Made by a program: the position numbers and the translations under genes. Source: Laccaria trichodermophora (lineage: Eukaryota > Basidiomycota > Agaricomycetes > Agaricales > Hydnangiaceae). From it: a stretch of 64,000 bases of DNA. This document shows, in pieces, positions 1 through 10,140 of the stretch; position 1 is the first letter of the stretch, and each line of letters begins with the position of its first letter. The stretch is taken from contig JACTVC010000027.1 of assembly GCA_018417955.1 (NCBI GenBank), positions 806,001-870,000 on the forward strand, given 5' to 3'. The notes under the pieces were generated by a model. The model had not been told where the DNA came from, made no database searches, and was given only the letters and a program-made list of their open reading frames with translations.

Positions 1-499
1 GGGCTCGGTCTGCACGATGTAACTGTAAAGGTCGCTAGAGTTGCTGGGTAGGTGGGAGCAGGTGGGAGCCGGCGATCAGCTGCCAAGACGACTGCCGAAG
101 CTCCTGTGGGTTTGGGTCGTAAGAGCGACCCCTTTCAGCCCCTTTCTGTAACGAAATATTTAATTAAGCGATCTGAAATTCAAAGATAAAGCGGAGGAGG
201 CCGCCGCGCACGGAGGCAAATCACAACCCTCGAAGAGCGACCTAACTTGAATCCAAGTTTCCAAGGTTCATTCAAGTATTGAGTGGGTAAGAGGACTATT
301 GGACGTGCAGTGTTGGGGGATTCCAGATTGATTCATTGATAGGCGGCCATGTTTGTCAAAAAAAAAAGACTAATCATGATAGGGCATTGTGTCAGAGTCA
401 TTAACGTCCTACTTTACATCATCCGCACTATCGTGGACCTGTGATGGACATCAGAGTAGTTTCAATTATGATAGGGAGTGCGAACTTCACTTACATATA
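1..499. other. No gene seen
   Basis: AT-rich sequence downstream of the F-box gene, which ends at 500 on the minus strand. It holds a short A-run near 359-368. I see no coding exon, RNA gene or repeat structure that I can defend. Confidence 0.5.
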
Positions 500-2035
500 T
501 TATGACTGAAATGAAAAGTTTCTCACTTTCGACTTGAACCATCGAACGTCTACCGCGGAGAAATCAACGCAGCGGGAGATGGACAGGGAGGATATAGGCG
601 CCATTTGATCAAAGTCGTCGTAGCTTGGATCCTTTCCGTATCCACGCGCTGACGCTTCAACGATTCGGCTCTTTACCAAGCGCTTCAGCCCCTGGACAGA
701 AATCTCGGGGCTATTGATAATACTGAGATCTTGCAAAATTTCAAGGCCCCACTCGCCCGTGTAAGAGTCTGGCATTGAAAGACGCTCCAAAACAGCGTCG
801 TTGAGGCCTCCGCAGGATATGAAATTGACGCAGCGGTTAGAGAGTGTGGGGACGACGGATAGTAACTGTTCGGTGTTGTTGATATCTTGCACGTCGAGGT
901 AGTATGAATGGCAAATGCCGTAATCTGTGAGCTCACAGGCTCGGATTGTTTGTGACTCCAAGGTCGGCGAATTGCTTGTGAAGTGGCCGAATTCTTCAAA
1001 TATCTCCTTTTTCAGACCCTCGAGATGGAGGCTACTGAAGTCGAGTCGGAAATCCCAATCGTTAGGTATATTCTCATCCAGTGGAAGGGTAGGGAGATCG
1101 ACATGGTACAATTTAAGGCTGATCATGCTGCCTTTGAACCTTCCCAGAACAGAGAGAAAGTCGAAAAAGGTGAGATCCGGGACGTCGATGGGAGACAGGT
1201 GGGAGATTTTGCACAGCGCCAGCCTCTTTGTCTCTATTCCACTAAGCCAGCTTGGATTTTCGTAGGCGTCGGCGAATGCGGATCCCGTCAAGGCAATGCG
1301 CTCAAGGTTGGGGAAGAGAGGGGGTGTTTTCACTTCGATCTCGCCGACTTCTTTTGGCTTGGAATCATGTATCTTGCATTCCATCAATAGCTCCGTCAAA
1401 AACGGGCAGACTCCGCTGAAGTTGCGACGGATGGAGGGGATAGACGAGTTGTGCATAACGTTAAACGTCAACCGCTCGCACATATGAAGATGTGGGGATA
1501 ACGCCTCAACCACGGCCTGTACCCGAGCTCTCTCCATACAATCCTCACCAATACCGTCTTGTCGGTTGATGATGTGAGCCCAAAAAACCCGGTCGCGCGA
1601 AGCAGAAAGCTGGGCACGCAAATCTGTGGTAGAGGTAGGCTGGGAATCCACAAATATAACGAGGCGCGTCCAAAACTCGGGGACGAGGAGCATGAGGTCG
1701 TTCCATTGCTTGCAAACGGACGCGAGTGCGTAGGGGAAGACAGAAGGAGATGCCAAATCGTCGTGATCATTCCATTCTGTTCGGAGGGTTCCCTCGTTCG
1801 AGTCAAGCTCGCAGTCGCAAGGGCCCTCGCAAAAGATGTGTGGATCGAATATCGTCACACACCGCCTTGTTTTGATGTAGACGGCCTTGAAGATGATCAG
1901 GAGTAACTCCGCTGGTAGTGACGCGATTGTTGGCGTGTAACCGCCTCCTGTGGGCAACATCCGAGTATCTGGGCAGACTTTTGAGAGTTGGTAGTCAGTT
2001 ATTGGGAAAACATAAGGTGCACTTGGTACTGACAA
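500..2035 (-). CDS. F-box domain protein
   Basis: A single uninterrupted 511-codon frame. Residues about 38-52 read LPAELLLIIFKAVY, a typical Agaricomycete F-box start, followed about 50-60 residues later by SVFPYALASVCKQWNDLML, the second helix of the same domain type, where a hydrophobic patch and W precede the variable region. The remaining 350 residues contain irregular leucine-rich segments but no repeat I can assign. F-box proteins of this kind act as substrate receptors of SCF ubiquitin ligases by binding Skp1; the target here cannot be read from sequence. These genes are strongly expanded in mushrooms and are commonly intronless, as here. The fold assignment is good; the role in ubiquitination is inferred from the family. 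Confidence 0.88.
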   Translation of the reverse strand: MSVPSAPYVFPITDYQLSKVCPDTRMLPTGGGYTPTIASLPAELLLIIFKAVYIKTRRCVTIFDPHIFCEGPCDCELDSNEGTLRTEWNDHDDLASPSVFPYALASVCKQWNDLMLLVPEFWTRLVIFVDSQPTSTTDLRAQLSASRDRVFWAHIINRQDGIGEDCMERARVQAVVEALSPHLHMCERLTFNVMHNSSIPSIRRNFSGVCPFLTELLMECKIHDSKPKEVGEIEVKTPPLFPNLERIALTGSAFADAYENPSWLSGIETKRLALCKISHLSPIDVPDLTFFDFLSVLGRFKGSMISLKLYHVDLPTLPLDENIPNDWDFRLDFSSLHLEGLKKEIFEEFGHFTSNSPTLESQTIRACELTDYGICHSYYLDVQDINNTEQLLSVVPTLSNRCVNFISCGGLNDAVLERLSMPDSYTGEWGLEILQDLSIINSPEISVQGLKRLVKSRIVEASARGYGKDPSYDDFDQMAPISSLSISRCVDFSAVDVRWFKSKVRNFSFQS

Positions 2036-2348
2036 CGATTTTGACGCGTCTTGGAGTGGTGAACAAGCTAGTCGTCAAGTAAAATTTCTTGAAAATTTCC
2101 CTGTTGCTCTGCACACGTGACCTAAAAACGTTGATCGGTAGCAGCAGGCTGAGCAGATGTCATGGTGCTAGTAGAGATACGATACCTGTGTATCTACTTG
2201 CGGAATCGTGCTCTCTTCTCCGGTGCCGCGAGATGTCCCAGATGTACGATGGAAGTAGAGTCCAGTTTCGGCATTTCTGACGGAACAGCTCAACCCCTGC
2301 CACTTTTGTATATCTAGGTTCATACAACTGGGAGAACAGAACGCCCCT
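2036..2348. other. Spacer between two minus-strand genes
   Basis: Holds the presumed promoter of the F-box gene and the 3' end of the IML2-like gene. No canonical TATA box or coding exon recognised. Confidence 0.45.
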
Positions 2349-5194
2349 CTACGCAATTAAAGACAGCCACTCCCTCTTCAACGCAATCTCGTCTCTCAAC
2401 ATCGCAATCCTACTATCCAACCTCGACGACAAATCCACGGTATTCGGCGAAAGGGTCAACGCCACTTCCAACTTCGCACTAGCGTTCTTGAGCGCAATTT
2501 CCCACTCCTCCCGCCTTGCAATGGCCATGCCCTCCCCCTCCACACGGGGCAACGACGTCGTGGACGAAGCGACCGAAGAGGATGGAGAAGATCCCACACT
2601 TTCTGCTCTGTCCCTCGCCTCAACCTCTTTCAGGTCGAGAACAGCAAGCTCGAACACTGCAACGCCTCCTACCCAAGTATTGATTTTGACGTGGGCATGT
2701 CTCGAATGCGCGTCTTCCAGGAACGCACGAGCAGAGACAAAGTATCCGGCTGTGCGATGATGGATGCCCAGGAGGAGAGAGCGCACTGCGAGCTCGTCGT
2801 GAGTGTCCAAGTCGTAATGGAAGTGGGGATCCGGATTGGACAGGGGTGAGATGGGTGTGCTGGGTTTTGATTTGAGCGAGAACTTTGACTTGTGTGACTT
2901 GATGGACGAAGGCGAGGTGGGAGATGGTGGGGCACTCATGGTAGCAGGAGGCATGATGAGTGGGGAAGGGATAGATACGGGAGGTGAGAGCGACGCCCAC
3001 TTGGTGATGTGCGTTTCGGCGATGGTGGCTGAGATTCGGGCGTGCGTGTTCCAGACTATGGTGATGAATTAGTTTTAGACTTTCCGCGACAGAAAAACAA
3101 GCGTACAAATGGCAATTTCTATTTGCCATGATCAGTGATGTGTAATAGCGTAGCGAGTAGGACGTACCCTCAGCTGGATTGATTTTCATGGCTTCCGCAA
3201 ATTTCTCCACATCCCCACCCCTTCTGACTTGCTTCTCCTTGTAAAAGGCAACTTTGAACACGACCATCAACTGGTAATAAAATCACAAGTAAGGTACTTA
3301 CGCTTTTTCTTGATATACACCTCGGTCGGCAAATCCTTTCCGCTTATTTTCTTCTTATCGATCAAATCCGGGATTCTATCAAACATAGCCTGGGCTTGCT
3401 CGATGTTTCCGAGGAAGACATGACAGCCTACAATAGTTCAGCACCTGAGAGTGACAAAATTGGTCATGAACGAACCTGCAGCAATGAAATAATACGTTCC
3501 ATGACTCCTACCCTCGCAAAAGTAAGGAGGAGTCGAAGGGACGGGGAGGAAACGACGGACCAGCTGTTCAGCTCTGTAATTTTGATGAATGTATCCGCTG
3601 CTTCTTGGTATCTTCTTTGGCTGAGAAGGACCCAAGCCAGCTCGAATACAAGCTAACACGCGTCAGCACCTGCAAGGCAGAAGATGAAAAAAGTGATTAC
3701 TCACAACCATATCCGCTTGCACGAAATCATGTGGCCTCTCTGGCCTCATTGCTTTTTGAAGAATGTCGATGGCGCCCTCTGCATCGTTTGACATGCGCAA
3801 GATCTTTGCCTGTCGATGTATTAATTAAGTATAATAATGAGTGAGACGACAAACGCGATTGAGGATCCACAGAGCTCCGTCGGGATAGCGTGATTCGACA
3901 CTATTCAAAATCATTACGAGGCTTGAGTGATACGAAGAAAATACTTACTCGTCGACGATAGCTTTGTACTCCTTCAGGATCCTCGCCTCGTCTGCTTGAT
4001 ACCCTGATAGAAGAAGCACCCCCCCATGATACGTCATAAGAACCAGCCTTAACAAGCGTCAGAATATACGCGAAAGACATGGAAAAGTTTCGCACCCCGC
4101 AAACACACCATGAACATCCTTTTTCGACGCCGCAAGCGACAATGCGCGCAACGCCAATTTTCGATCGTGCTTGAACCCAAGAAAGCCGACGAGTCCTTGC
4201 ACCTTTCTTGGAAGAAGAGAAAAGACGAGGTTGAACAACCCAAAACCGAATGCCGTGCCTGCCACGATGAGTTCTTCTACTGGACCGTCAGGAATGGTGG
4301 GAAGCTCTGGGTGGTGATGGTGATGGTGAACGGCGATGTTGGGTGTGGAGGCTACGTTCGTCGAGCCAGTCCACCTGCCGAAGAGGCTTGGAACGGCTGC
4401 GGGGAGGGTGGTGTAGGAGGAAGAGGAGACTTCTACGACGGATGGGGTAATGTGTGGGATGGGATGAAGGTGAGCTATAGTTGTTGCTTGGGTAATGGTT
4501 TTGGTGAGGGTGAGGGAGAAGGGGAGCTGTGTTTCGTCGTCTAATCCGTTGGGGAAAACGGTTTTGTATAATCTACAAGAAATGTTAGACGGGCCCAGGT
4601 TACAAAATTAGAACTCGCTTTGAAAATTTGGAATGGGCACTTCAAAAAGTCAGACGGTAGCTTGACGGAAGAAAAACCTGGACATACCTGTTCAAGGCAT
4701 ACATGCATTGGAGGTAGCCCATGTACGATTCACTTGCGACTTCGTTCAGGCAGGTACAAATTTCTAAAGAGTTCCCTTCACGCACCTCAAAGCATGGGTC
4801 ATCCCCAACAACACAACCGCATCCGCATTAAGAATCTCCCACTCCAAGCCCTGAGGGAACCGCGTGTTGTACTTTTTCTTCGGTGCCTTCATCTGCTTCC
4901 GCGTGCCAGCTTCAGACAAGGCCAGCATGCGAGATGCTTCTGCCATTAGGCCGGACTATTAGTATATATGACCACGTTCAGACCATCAAACACCTCGCAA
5001 AAACCCCCGCTCACCTCCATACCCAAAGCTGCCTCAAGAAACGCGCATACGCCCTGGCCGAGGATGTGAAACGGGTCCTCATTTGCCGCAAAGTGCTGAC
5101 GTGCACCGACGAGGTCGTTTGAGAAGAGTAAGTCAAAGCCTTTGGTGGCCGACTGAAGGAGCTCAGCGTTAGGGTGGACAAGGTGGTCGGACAT
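2349..5194 (-). CDS. IML2: IML2/TTC39-like tetratricopeptide protein
   Basis: Twelve exons, all with GT-AG introns and compatible phases: 5194-5015, 4955-4786, 4732-4688, 4572-4096, 4047-3949, 3900-3855, 3809-3705, 3652-3561, 3507-3476, 3427-3302, 3251-3168 and 3055-2349. They total 2,163 nt, giving 720 aa, close to the yeast IML2 length. Family landmarks are [17 protein letters not shown] near the N-terminus, [76 protein letters not shown] and [17 protein letters not shown]. The start is the ATG at 5194. Yeast Iml2 is linked to lipid droplets and inclusion-body clearance; other TTC39 proteins are TPR scaffolds of uncertain role. Exon 4 carries a low-complexity stretch with six consecutive histidines. 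Several very small exons (32, 45 and 46 nt) explain why no long open frame covers the gene. Function is transferred by family only. Confidence 0.9.
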
Positions 5195-5573
5195 GGCTGT
5201 GGTCGTCGTCGTCGGTGTTGTGGACGAAGAACGGACACCAGACCGGCGATTTTCCGCTCCGACAGATGATGCATTGATGACTCAGCAAATACTGCTAAGT
5301 TCGCCTTTGGTTCGCCTTGCCTAGCAGAGTATTTCTCGCATTTATGTCACAAGCAACTCACCTTATCTAATTCGAAGTTCACGGTCCCCATTCCACAAGC
5401 AACACGGATACACAGTGTACCCAACCCCACGATGACACTGGCAAGCGATGTTCTGTAATTTGTTCAAGGGGTACTGAAAGTAAAAGTACACGACACAGTG
5501 TTATGTTACGCATTTAAGCCCCCTTCAGACCATCCCCCCCTCTAGCACCTTCCAAATATGGAAACACACGTGA
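5195..5573. other. Promoter region of the IML2-like gene
   Basis: Non-coding by my reading. The sequence CAAGGGGTACTG at about 5467-5478 occurs inverted at about 6702-6713, on the other side of the neighbouring zinc-finger gene; too short to call a terminal repeat. Confidence 0.4.
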
Positions 5574-6581
5574 TCATTCTAACCTCCGCCGCTTCCTACT
5601 GTGCCCCACTCTAAGTCCAGCGTTCTTGCGACACTTCTCATCGCAAAACCAATCCGCCGAAGGTCGTTCCAGTAGCCCATGACATGTAATATGGTACTGA
5701 TAGAGGAAATCAGTGCCAGAGAGGTCAATTGGGTGTTGGGGAGCTTACAACGAAGTTGCACCCTGGTGAGTTACAGCGCAGAAGCTCCTTCTCAGAGACA
5801 CCTTGCTCACATCCAAAATCAGCACATATCTGCTCGTCTTGCTCCAAGGGTCTAATTCGACGTCGCCTCCCCGCTCTGGATGTTGATACCTCTGAAGATA
5901 AAGGTGTGTGATCAGTTATCTCTAGCGTATGCTCGACCAAAATACCTTCAAGCTGTTGATTGTTCGACATATCGGCCTCCTCGGTACCTGGAATACCCTC
6001 TTCAGCACCCTCTTCGACGACCTCTTCGTCATCCTCTGTCTCTTCTGCCGGCTCCTCGTCAATAACCCCATCAGCAGACCTAATCAGGTCACAGTCAGGC
6101 TTTTCCACTGAACAAGAACGAAAAGAACTCACCCCATTGCAAGTCTCGTGCTATGGCCTTCCGAGATCACCAGGCCATCCTTTTTCTTCTTTTTCTTCGA
6201 CATTCGTGGCTTAGAAAGGTAAACACCTCGCATCAGCACCATCTCTTCGTCACTGATCTTGTAATATTTTTCGTAGAGCTCGACGTTTGCGCGTGGATGG
6301 TCTGCTATATGATATGCGACCTAAGATTGTATTTCCAGACGGCCGGGGCGTTGTCGGGACAGAGGATGCACCGAAGCGGGTGGTTGGTACAAGGTGAGCG
6401 GCTTGTAAACTTGGCTGCATGCCCAAGTTTGAACTGTTTCGGAAGGTTGACACATTTGGACTTTTCCAGAGCCACCGTGGTGTATTTTCCTTTCGTTACT
6501 AAACGAATGACGCATCCGTTCGTCGAGCTGAGGCAGAGTCCGCATGCATCATTCACGTCGCGATGCCGAGTAATGTCAAAA
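5574..6581 (-). pseudogene. Zinc-finger/PHD-like protein, probably frameshifted
   Basis: Three pieces are readable: a cysteine-rich piece entered through an acceptor at about 6584-6582, then 6083-5749 and 5696-5574, the latter two joined by clean GT-AG introns. The first piece has CGLC, CTN, and CILCPDNAPAVWKYNLRSH, a C2H2-like layout. The acidic middle leads to ICADFGCEQG, LLRCNSPGCNF, YHITCHGL and DWFCDEKC, together a C4HC3-like (PHD-type) zinc finger that is complete only after splicing at 5748/5697. Between the two halves the frame breaks at about 6307-6316, where the plus strand carries ATATG twice in tandem; one copy would restore an open frame (SHIADHP). No start codon or upstream exon was found, so the 5' end is missing or unrecognised. 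The fold is similar to an unnamed Agaricomycete-wide protein family. Alternatives: a sequencing error, or an intron I failed to see. Confidence 0.55.
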
Positions 6582-6947
6582 CTGGTAGATACAAGTCAAA
6601 AATGCAGTATATCGGGCCTATTTATTTGAGATAAAGTTACGCGTTTAGAGGCCCTGCTGGACCCCCCTCCCCCCCAAGATGGTGTCTCGGAATTTGCCGG
6701 TCAGTACCCCTTGAATTTGTTACTGGAATTGAACTTGACTGCGATGATGATCGCGGATTGAGACGGGATGATATGCCTACAGGATCATGAACTTTGTATC
6801 TTCTTCTTTTCACGTAGATTCTCTACGACGCCTACCCTCAAGCCAACTTGAGAGTGACGGTTGTGCTCTCAAAACCAAATAGGTTATAACCGAAGCAATC
6901 TCAAACCTCCCCTATTGTATTGAAGTCACTCCCATCCAACTCCCATC
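6582..6947. other. Divergent intergenic region
   Basis: Lies between the minus-strand zinc-finger remnant and the plus-strand kinase and may serve as the kinase promoter. A C-rich run sits at 6662-6675. No TATA box I would defend. Confidence 0.4.
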
Positions 6948-9355
6948 ATGGACGTCGAGCGCAACGAGAAAGTGGATTTTCGGACTTTCCTCAGGTGCTC
7001 GCTGAAGAAGGTTTGTACTCGCGAAGGTCCCGAAATTCTGGAGCGATGTCTTGACGCGGTGTTACCAATTTGTAACGCACCTGAAACCAAGGCATTCATG
7101 AAGGACTAGTAAGTGGGCTGATATTTTACTGTTATCTCCAATCTAAGTATTGTACAGCTGCAACCAAACTTCCGAGGAGGGACGTTACGAATGGAAAATC
7201 AACGCGTTCAACCACATCTTGGGCTCAGGACCGTTCAGCCATCTGGTTGCGAATTCAAAGCGCCCACCGAGTCACGACGTCACGTTTCACCAAAATGTAG
7301 AACTAATGGACGTGGACATCGTCTTGGCTAGAAAACATGCCATCATTGCATCACAGGATGGACTGCCCTTAGATCCGACGCAAGTCCCTATCCATCCTTT
7401 TCACCGGTCCATTATAAATCTTGCTGTGGAAGCTAGGTGCCACAACAAGAAGCTAGATCCCCCTCCTGCTTCTTATTCGACATCCTTGTCTTTATACGTC
7501 CCTGTTGTAAAGGACGTAAGAAAGCCAATAAAGACGAGACCAATACCAGATCCTGGAGAGTCTCGACCCTCGGTAGAATATCTGGACGAGGAACTTGACG
7601 TCGAAGAGGAGAACGAGGGTTTTGAAGAAGACGAGGAAATTGCTGAATGGGGCGGCTGGAAAGATGATGAAGCTGGAAAGATGATGAAGCTGGAGAAGAC
7701 GAGGAGTGTGAGGAAGAAGGTAAAGAAGGGGTACTTGAGGGGGACGGCGGTCACACAGGTAATGCTACAGTAACATCCAAATTGCTGACTGCTGACGTCT
7801 TGGACATCTCCCAAAAAAATTTAGCATCTCTTTGGAATATAGAAGGATTCGCACCTTCCGGACTGAAATGGCGTTATTTGGGGACGGACGAGGTTCCTTC
7901 AAAGAGACTAAAACGTATGTCAGGAGAGGACATCACGCCCTTTGCCCAAATTGAGCTTTATGCTTCTGAGATGTTGAACCGTGGAGTCTATTCTCTGAAT
8001 GCACATAGCATCCTTATCGCGGGTGAGTCACTTTGCTAATTATCCAAAAATTTTGTTTCATTATCTCCCACCAGATGACGTTGCATGGATTTGGTACTTT
8101 GACCACCAAGGTGCAATTCAGACCACAGGTATCAATTTCATACAGGATCTACCCTACCTCGCTGCCCTCCTTTTCGCATTTCAACGCTTTAGTCTGCGGA
8201 ACTGGGGTTTTGAACCTTCTCTTCAAAATTCGGAAAATATTTTCGCGCCGTTTGAGATGAAGTTTCCCAGGGAGGGTCAGCGATCTTTGAAGGTGCTTGT
8301 TGACCCTCTTGACACGATTTATGATAATTGCACTCTGGATGGAGAATCTGCACGAGTGCTTGCAGCTGCTACTAATTCAAAGAAGCGTGATACTAAAGGC
8401 GTCAAATTGTCCAATCGCAATCTCGTTGCTAAAATCTACTGGCCGGAAGAATCGAGAATCAACGAAGTGATGGCAATTCAACGCGCACACGATCATTTTA
8501 AGAATTCAGTGTTAGAACAGCACCTACCCACCGTCATCTGTTGGAAGGATTTCGAGCATAGGACTGGGGATATTCGTGAAAAGTTGGGGCTTACGGAGGA
8601 AAATACAAAATCTCGTGTGCTCCGTGTTCTTATTGCAATCCGTCTGGAGCCGTTGGGATCTTTGAGGAATGAAGAGGAGTTTTCGAAGGGTTGGAAAGGC
8701 TGCTTTCAGTGTAGGTGTTCAGTTCTTTCGAGTCTATCTGCATTATTCGCTTACAGGTTGTGCAGCTCATTATGAGCTCTGGTTAGGAGGGATTCAACAT
8801 GGCGATATTAGCCTTTGGAACCTGATGTGGGAAAAATCTCATTGCGTTGGTGTTTTGACCGACTTTGATCTCGTCCGAAATCATGGGGAGTCATCTGGAG
8901 GCAGACAACACACTGGAACCATTTCATTTATGGCTCTTGACCTCCTCTCTCTTAAGGAGGGCTCATGTCGAAACGTACGCTTGTATCGACACGATGCCGA
9001 ATCGCTGATCTGGGTCCTAATTTGGATGTGCTTATCCTTCGGCGAGAACAGGGATGACAGCCATCCAAATCTGCGCGATTACCCTTTGCTCCGACAGTGG
9101 CATTTGTTCGAACTCTGGCAGAATCCTCTGAAATCTCGGGATATCCGACTCAGGTTTCTTGCCCATGCCTACAGGTATGTGGCATCCAAGCATTTTCGCA
9201 ACCTTTGGAATCTGGGAACCCAATTTGTCGAGTGGTTGAATGAACAGAAGGCGGGGGGAAGTAACGACGCTATGCCAGTGGACGCTGTGAACAATACAGG
9301 GGACACATACAGTCAGATTATGGGTCTTGTGAAGGGTTATGAAGAGTCAGCTTGA
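6948..9355 (+). CDS. FunK1-type protein kinase
   Basis: Starts at ATG 6948. Exons I can place: 6948-7108, 7158 to about 7756, about 7823-8022, 8075-8710 and 8757-9355 (stop TGA). Kinase landmarks are NLVAKIYWPEESRINE (ATP-binding lysine region), HGDISLWNLMW (catalytic loop, HGD instead of HRD) and TDFDL (metal-binding motif, DFD instead of DFG), both usual variants in the fungal FunK1 family (Fungal-type protein kinase). Between about residues 180 and 230 there is a run of acidic then lysine-rich residues. The family is expanded in Agaricomycetes and has been related to multicellular development; substrates are unknown. The junction near 7756-7823 does not close in frame with the obvious GT-AG pair (see findings), so either a splice site is unusual or the gene carries a one-base defect. 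All other junctions are in phase. Confidence 0.85.
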
Positions 9356-10140
9356 AAGTTTTTTTGCATTTCTCTAAATGCACATGCCCTTTGTCCCCAG
9401 ATTTTTAACTTACCTTGTTCTTGAATTTTGAAATGGAAAGTTTGTCTCAATGTTCGCGTTGATCACAACTTCGACGCCTTCCCCTCACAGTCGTGCTATG
9501 TATACTCACTTCGTATCATTTAAAAATTTTAGCGGAATAAGGTCAACTCACAATACACATAGTGGGGTCTTACTGGGTGAAAATTTTGTCTTTGAGAACT
9601 TCTTCGCTTGGCTGACACCAAATAGCATTCAACTTTGGTATTTTCAAGACGGGTTATTTCGCAGTACAATTAAAATTAATCCTTCCATGAACTCTTGTTC
9701 AAGTTCTCCACGTATACGAAATCGAAATGGAAGTTGGATCGGAAGCCACCGTGAGCACCCATGTTTCCTCTGGATTCATCATTTTTACTCGATGTTTCTC
9801 TACATTGGAATTAACATATCACAGTCCTTGGACGACATACTAGTATAATTAAACCATCAAACGAAATTCTCAGAGATGTTTATTTCCAAAAAGGAAATTC
9901 GACACGAGGTGTTATTGATGGATGTTGTCCATCAGCTTCGAAAAATGATCAGACAACTCCCTTTTCCCTCACGGACCACGGTCACCCAGATCTCGTCGAA
10001 ACATACCCAGGTTAGGCCTTATACCCCACTAATCGTCGTTTTTCGCGTGCACAACGGCTCTCTTTTACCATTACACGGTCTAGACGCATCCCAATATATC
10101 AGTCGAACATAGGGCGCCTCATCAGCTTCAATACGAGGAA
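9356..10140. other. Intergenic region, possible upstream exon of the TBC gene
   Basis: AT-rich. The frame of the downstream SH3-TBC protein is open upstream of its chosen ATG, and a splice from about 10006 to 10111 would extend it with an arginine/proline-rich stretch, but I find no start codon for that version. Otherwise nothing recognised. Confidence 0.4.
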
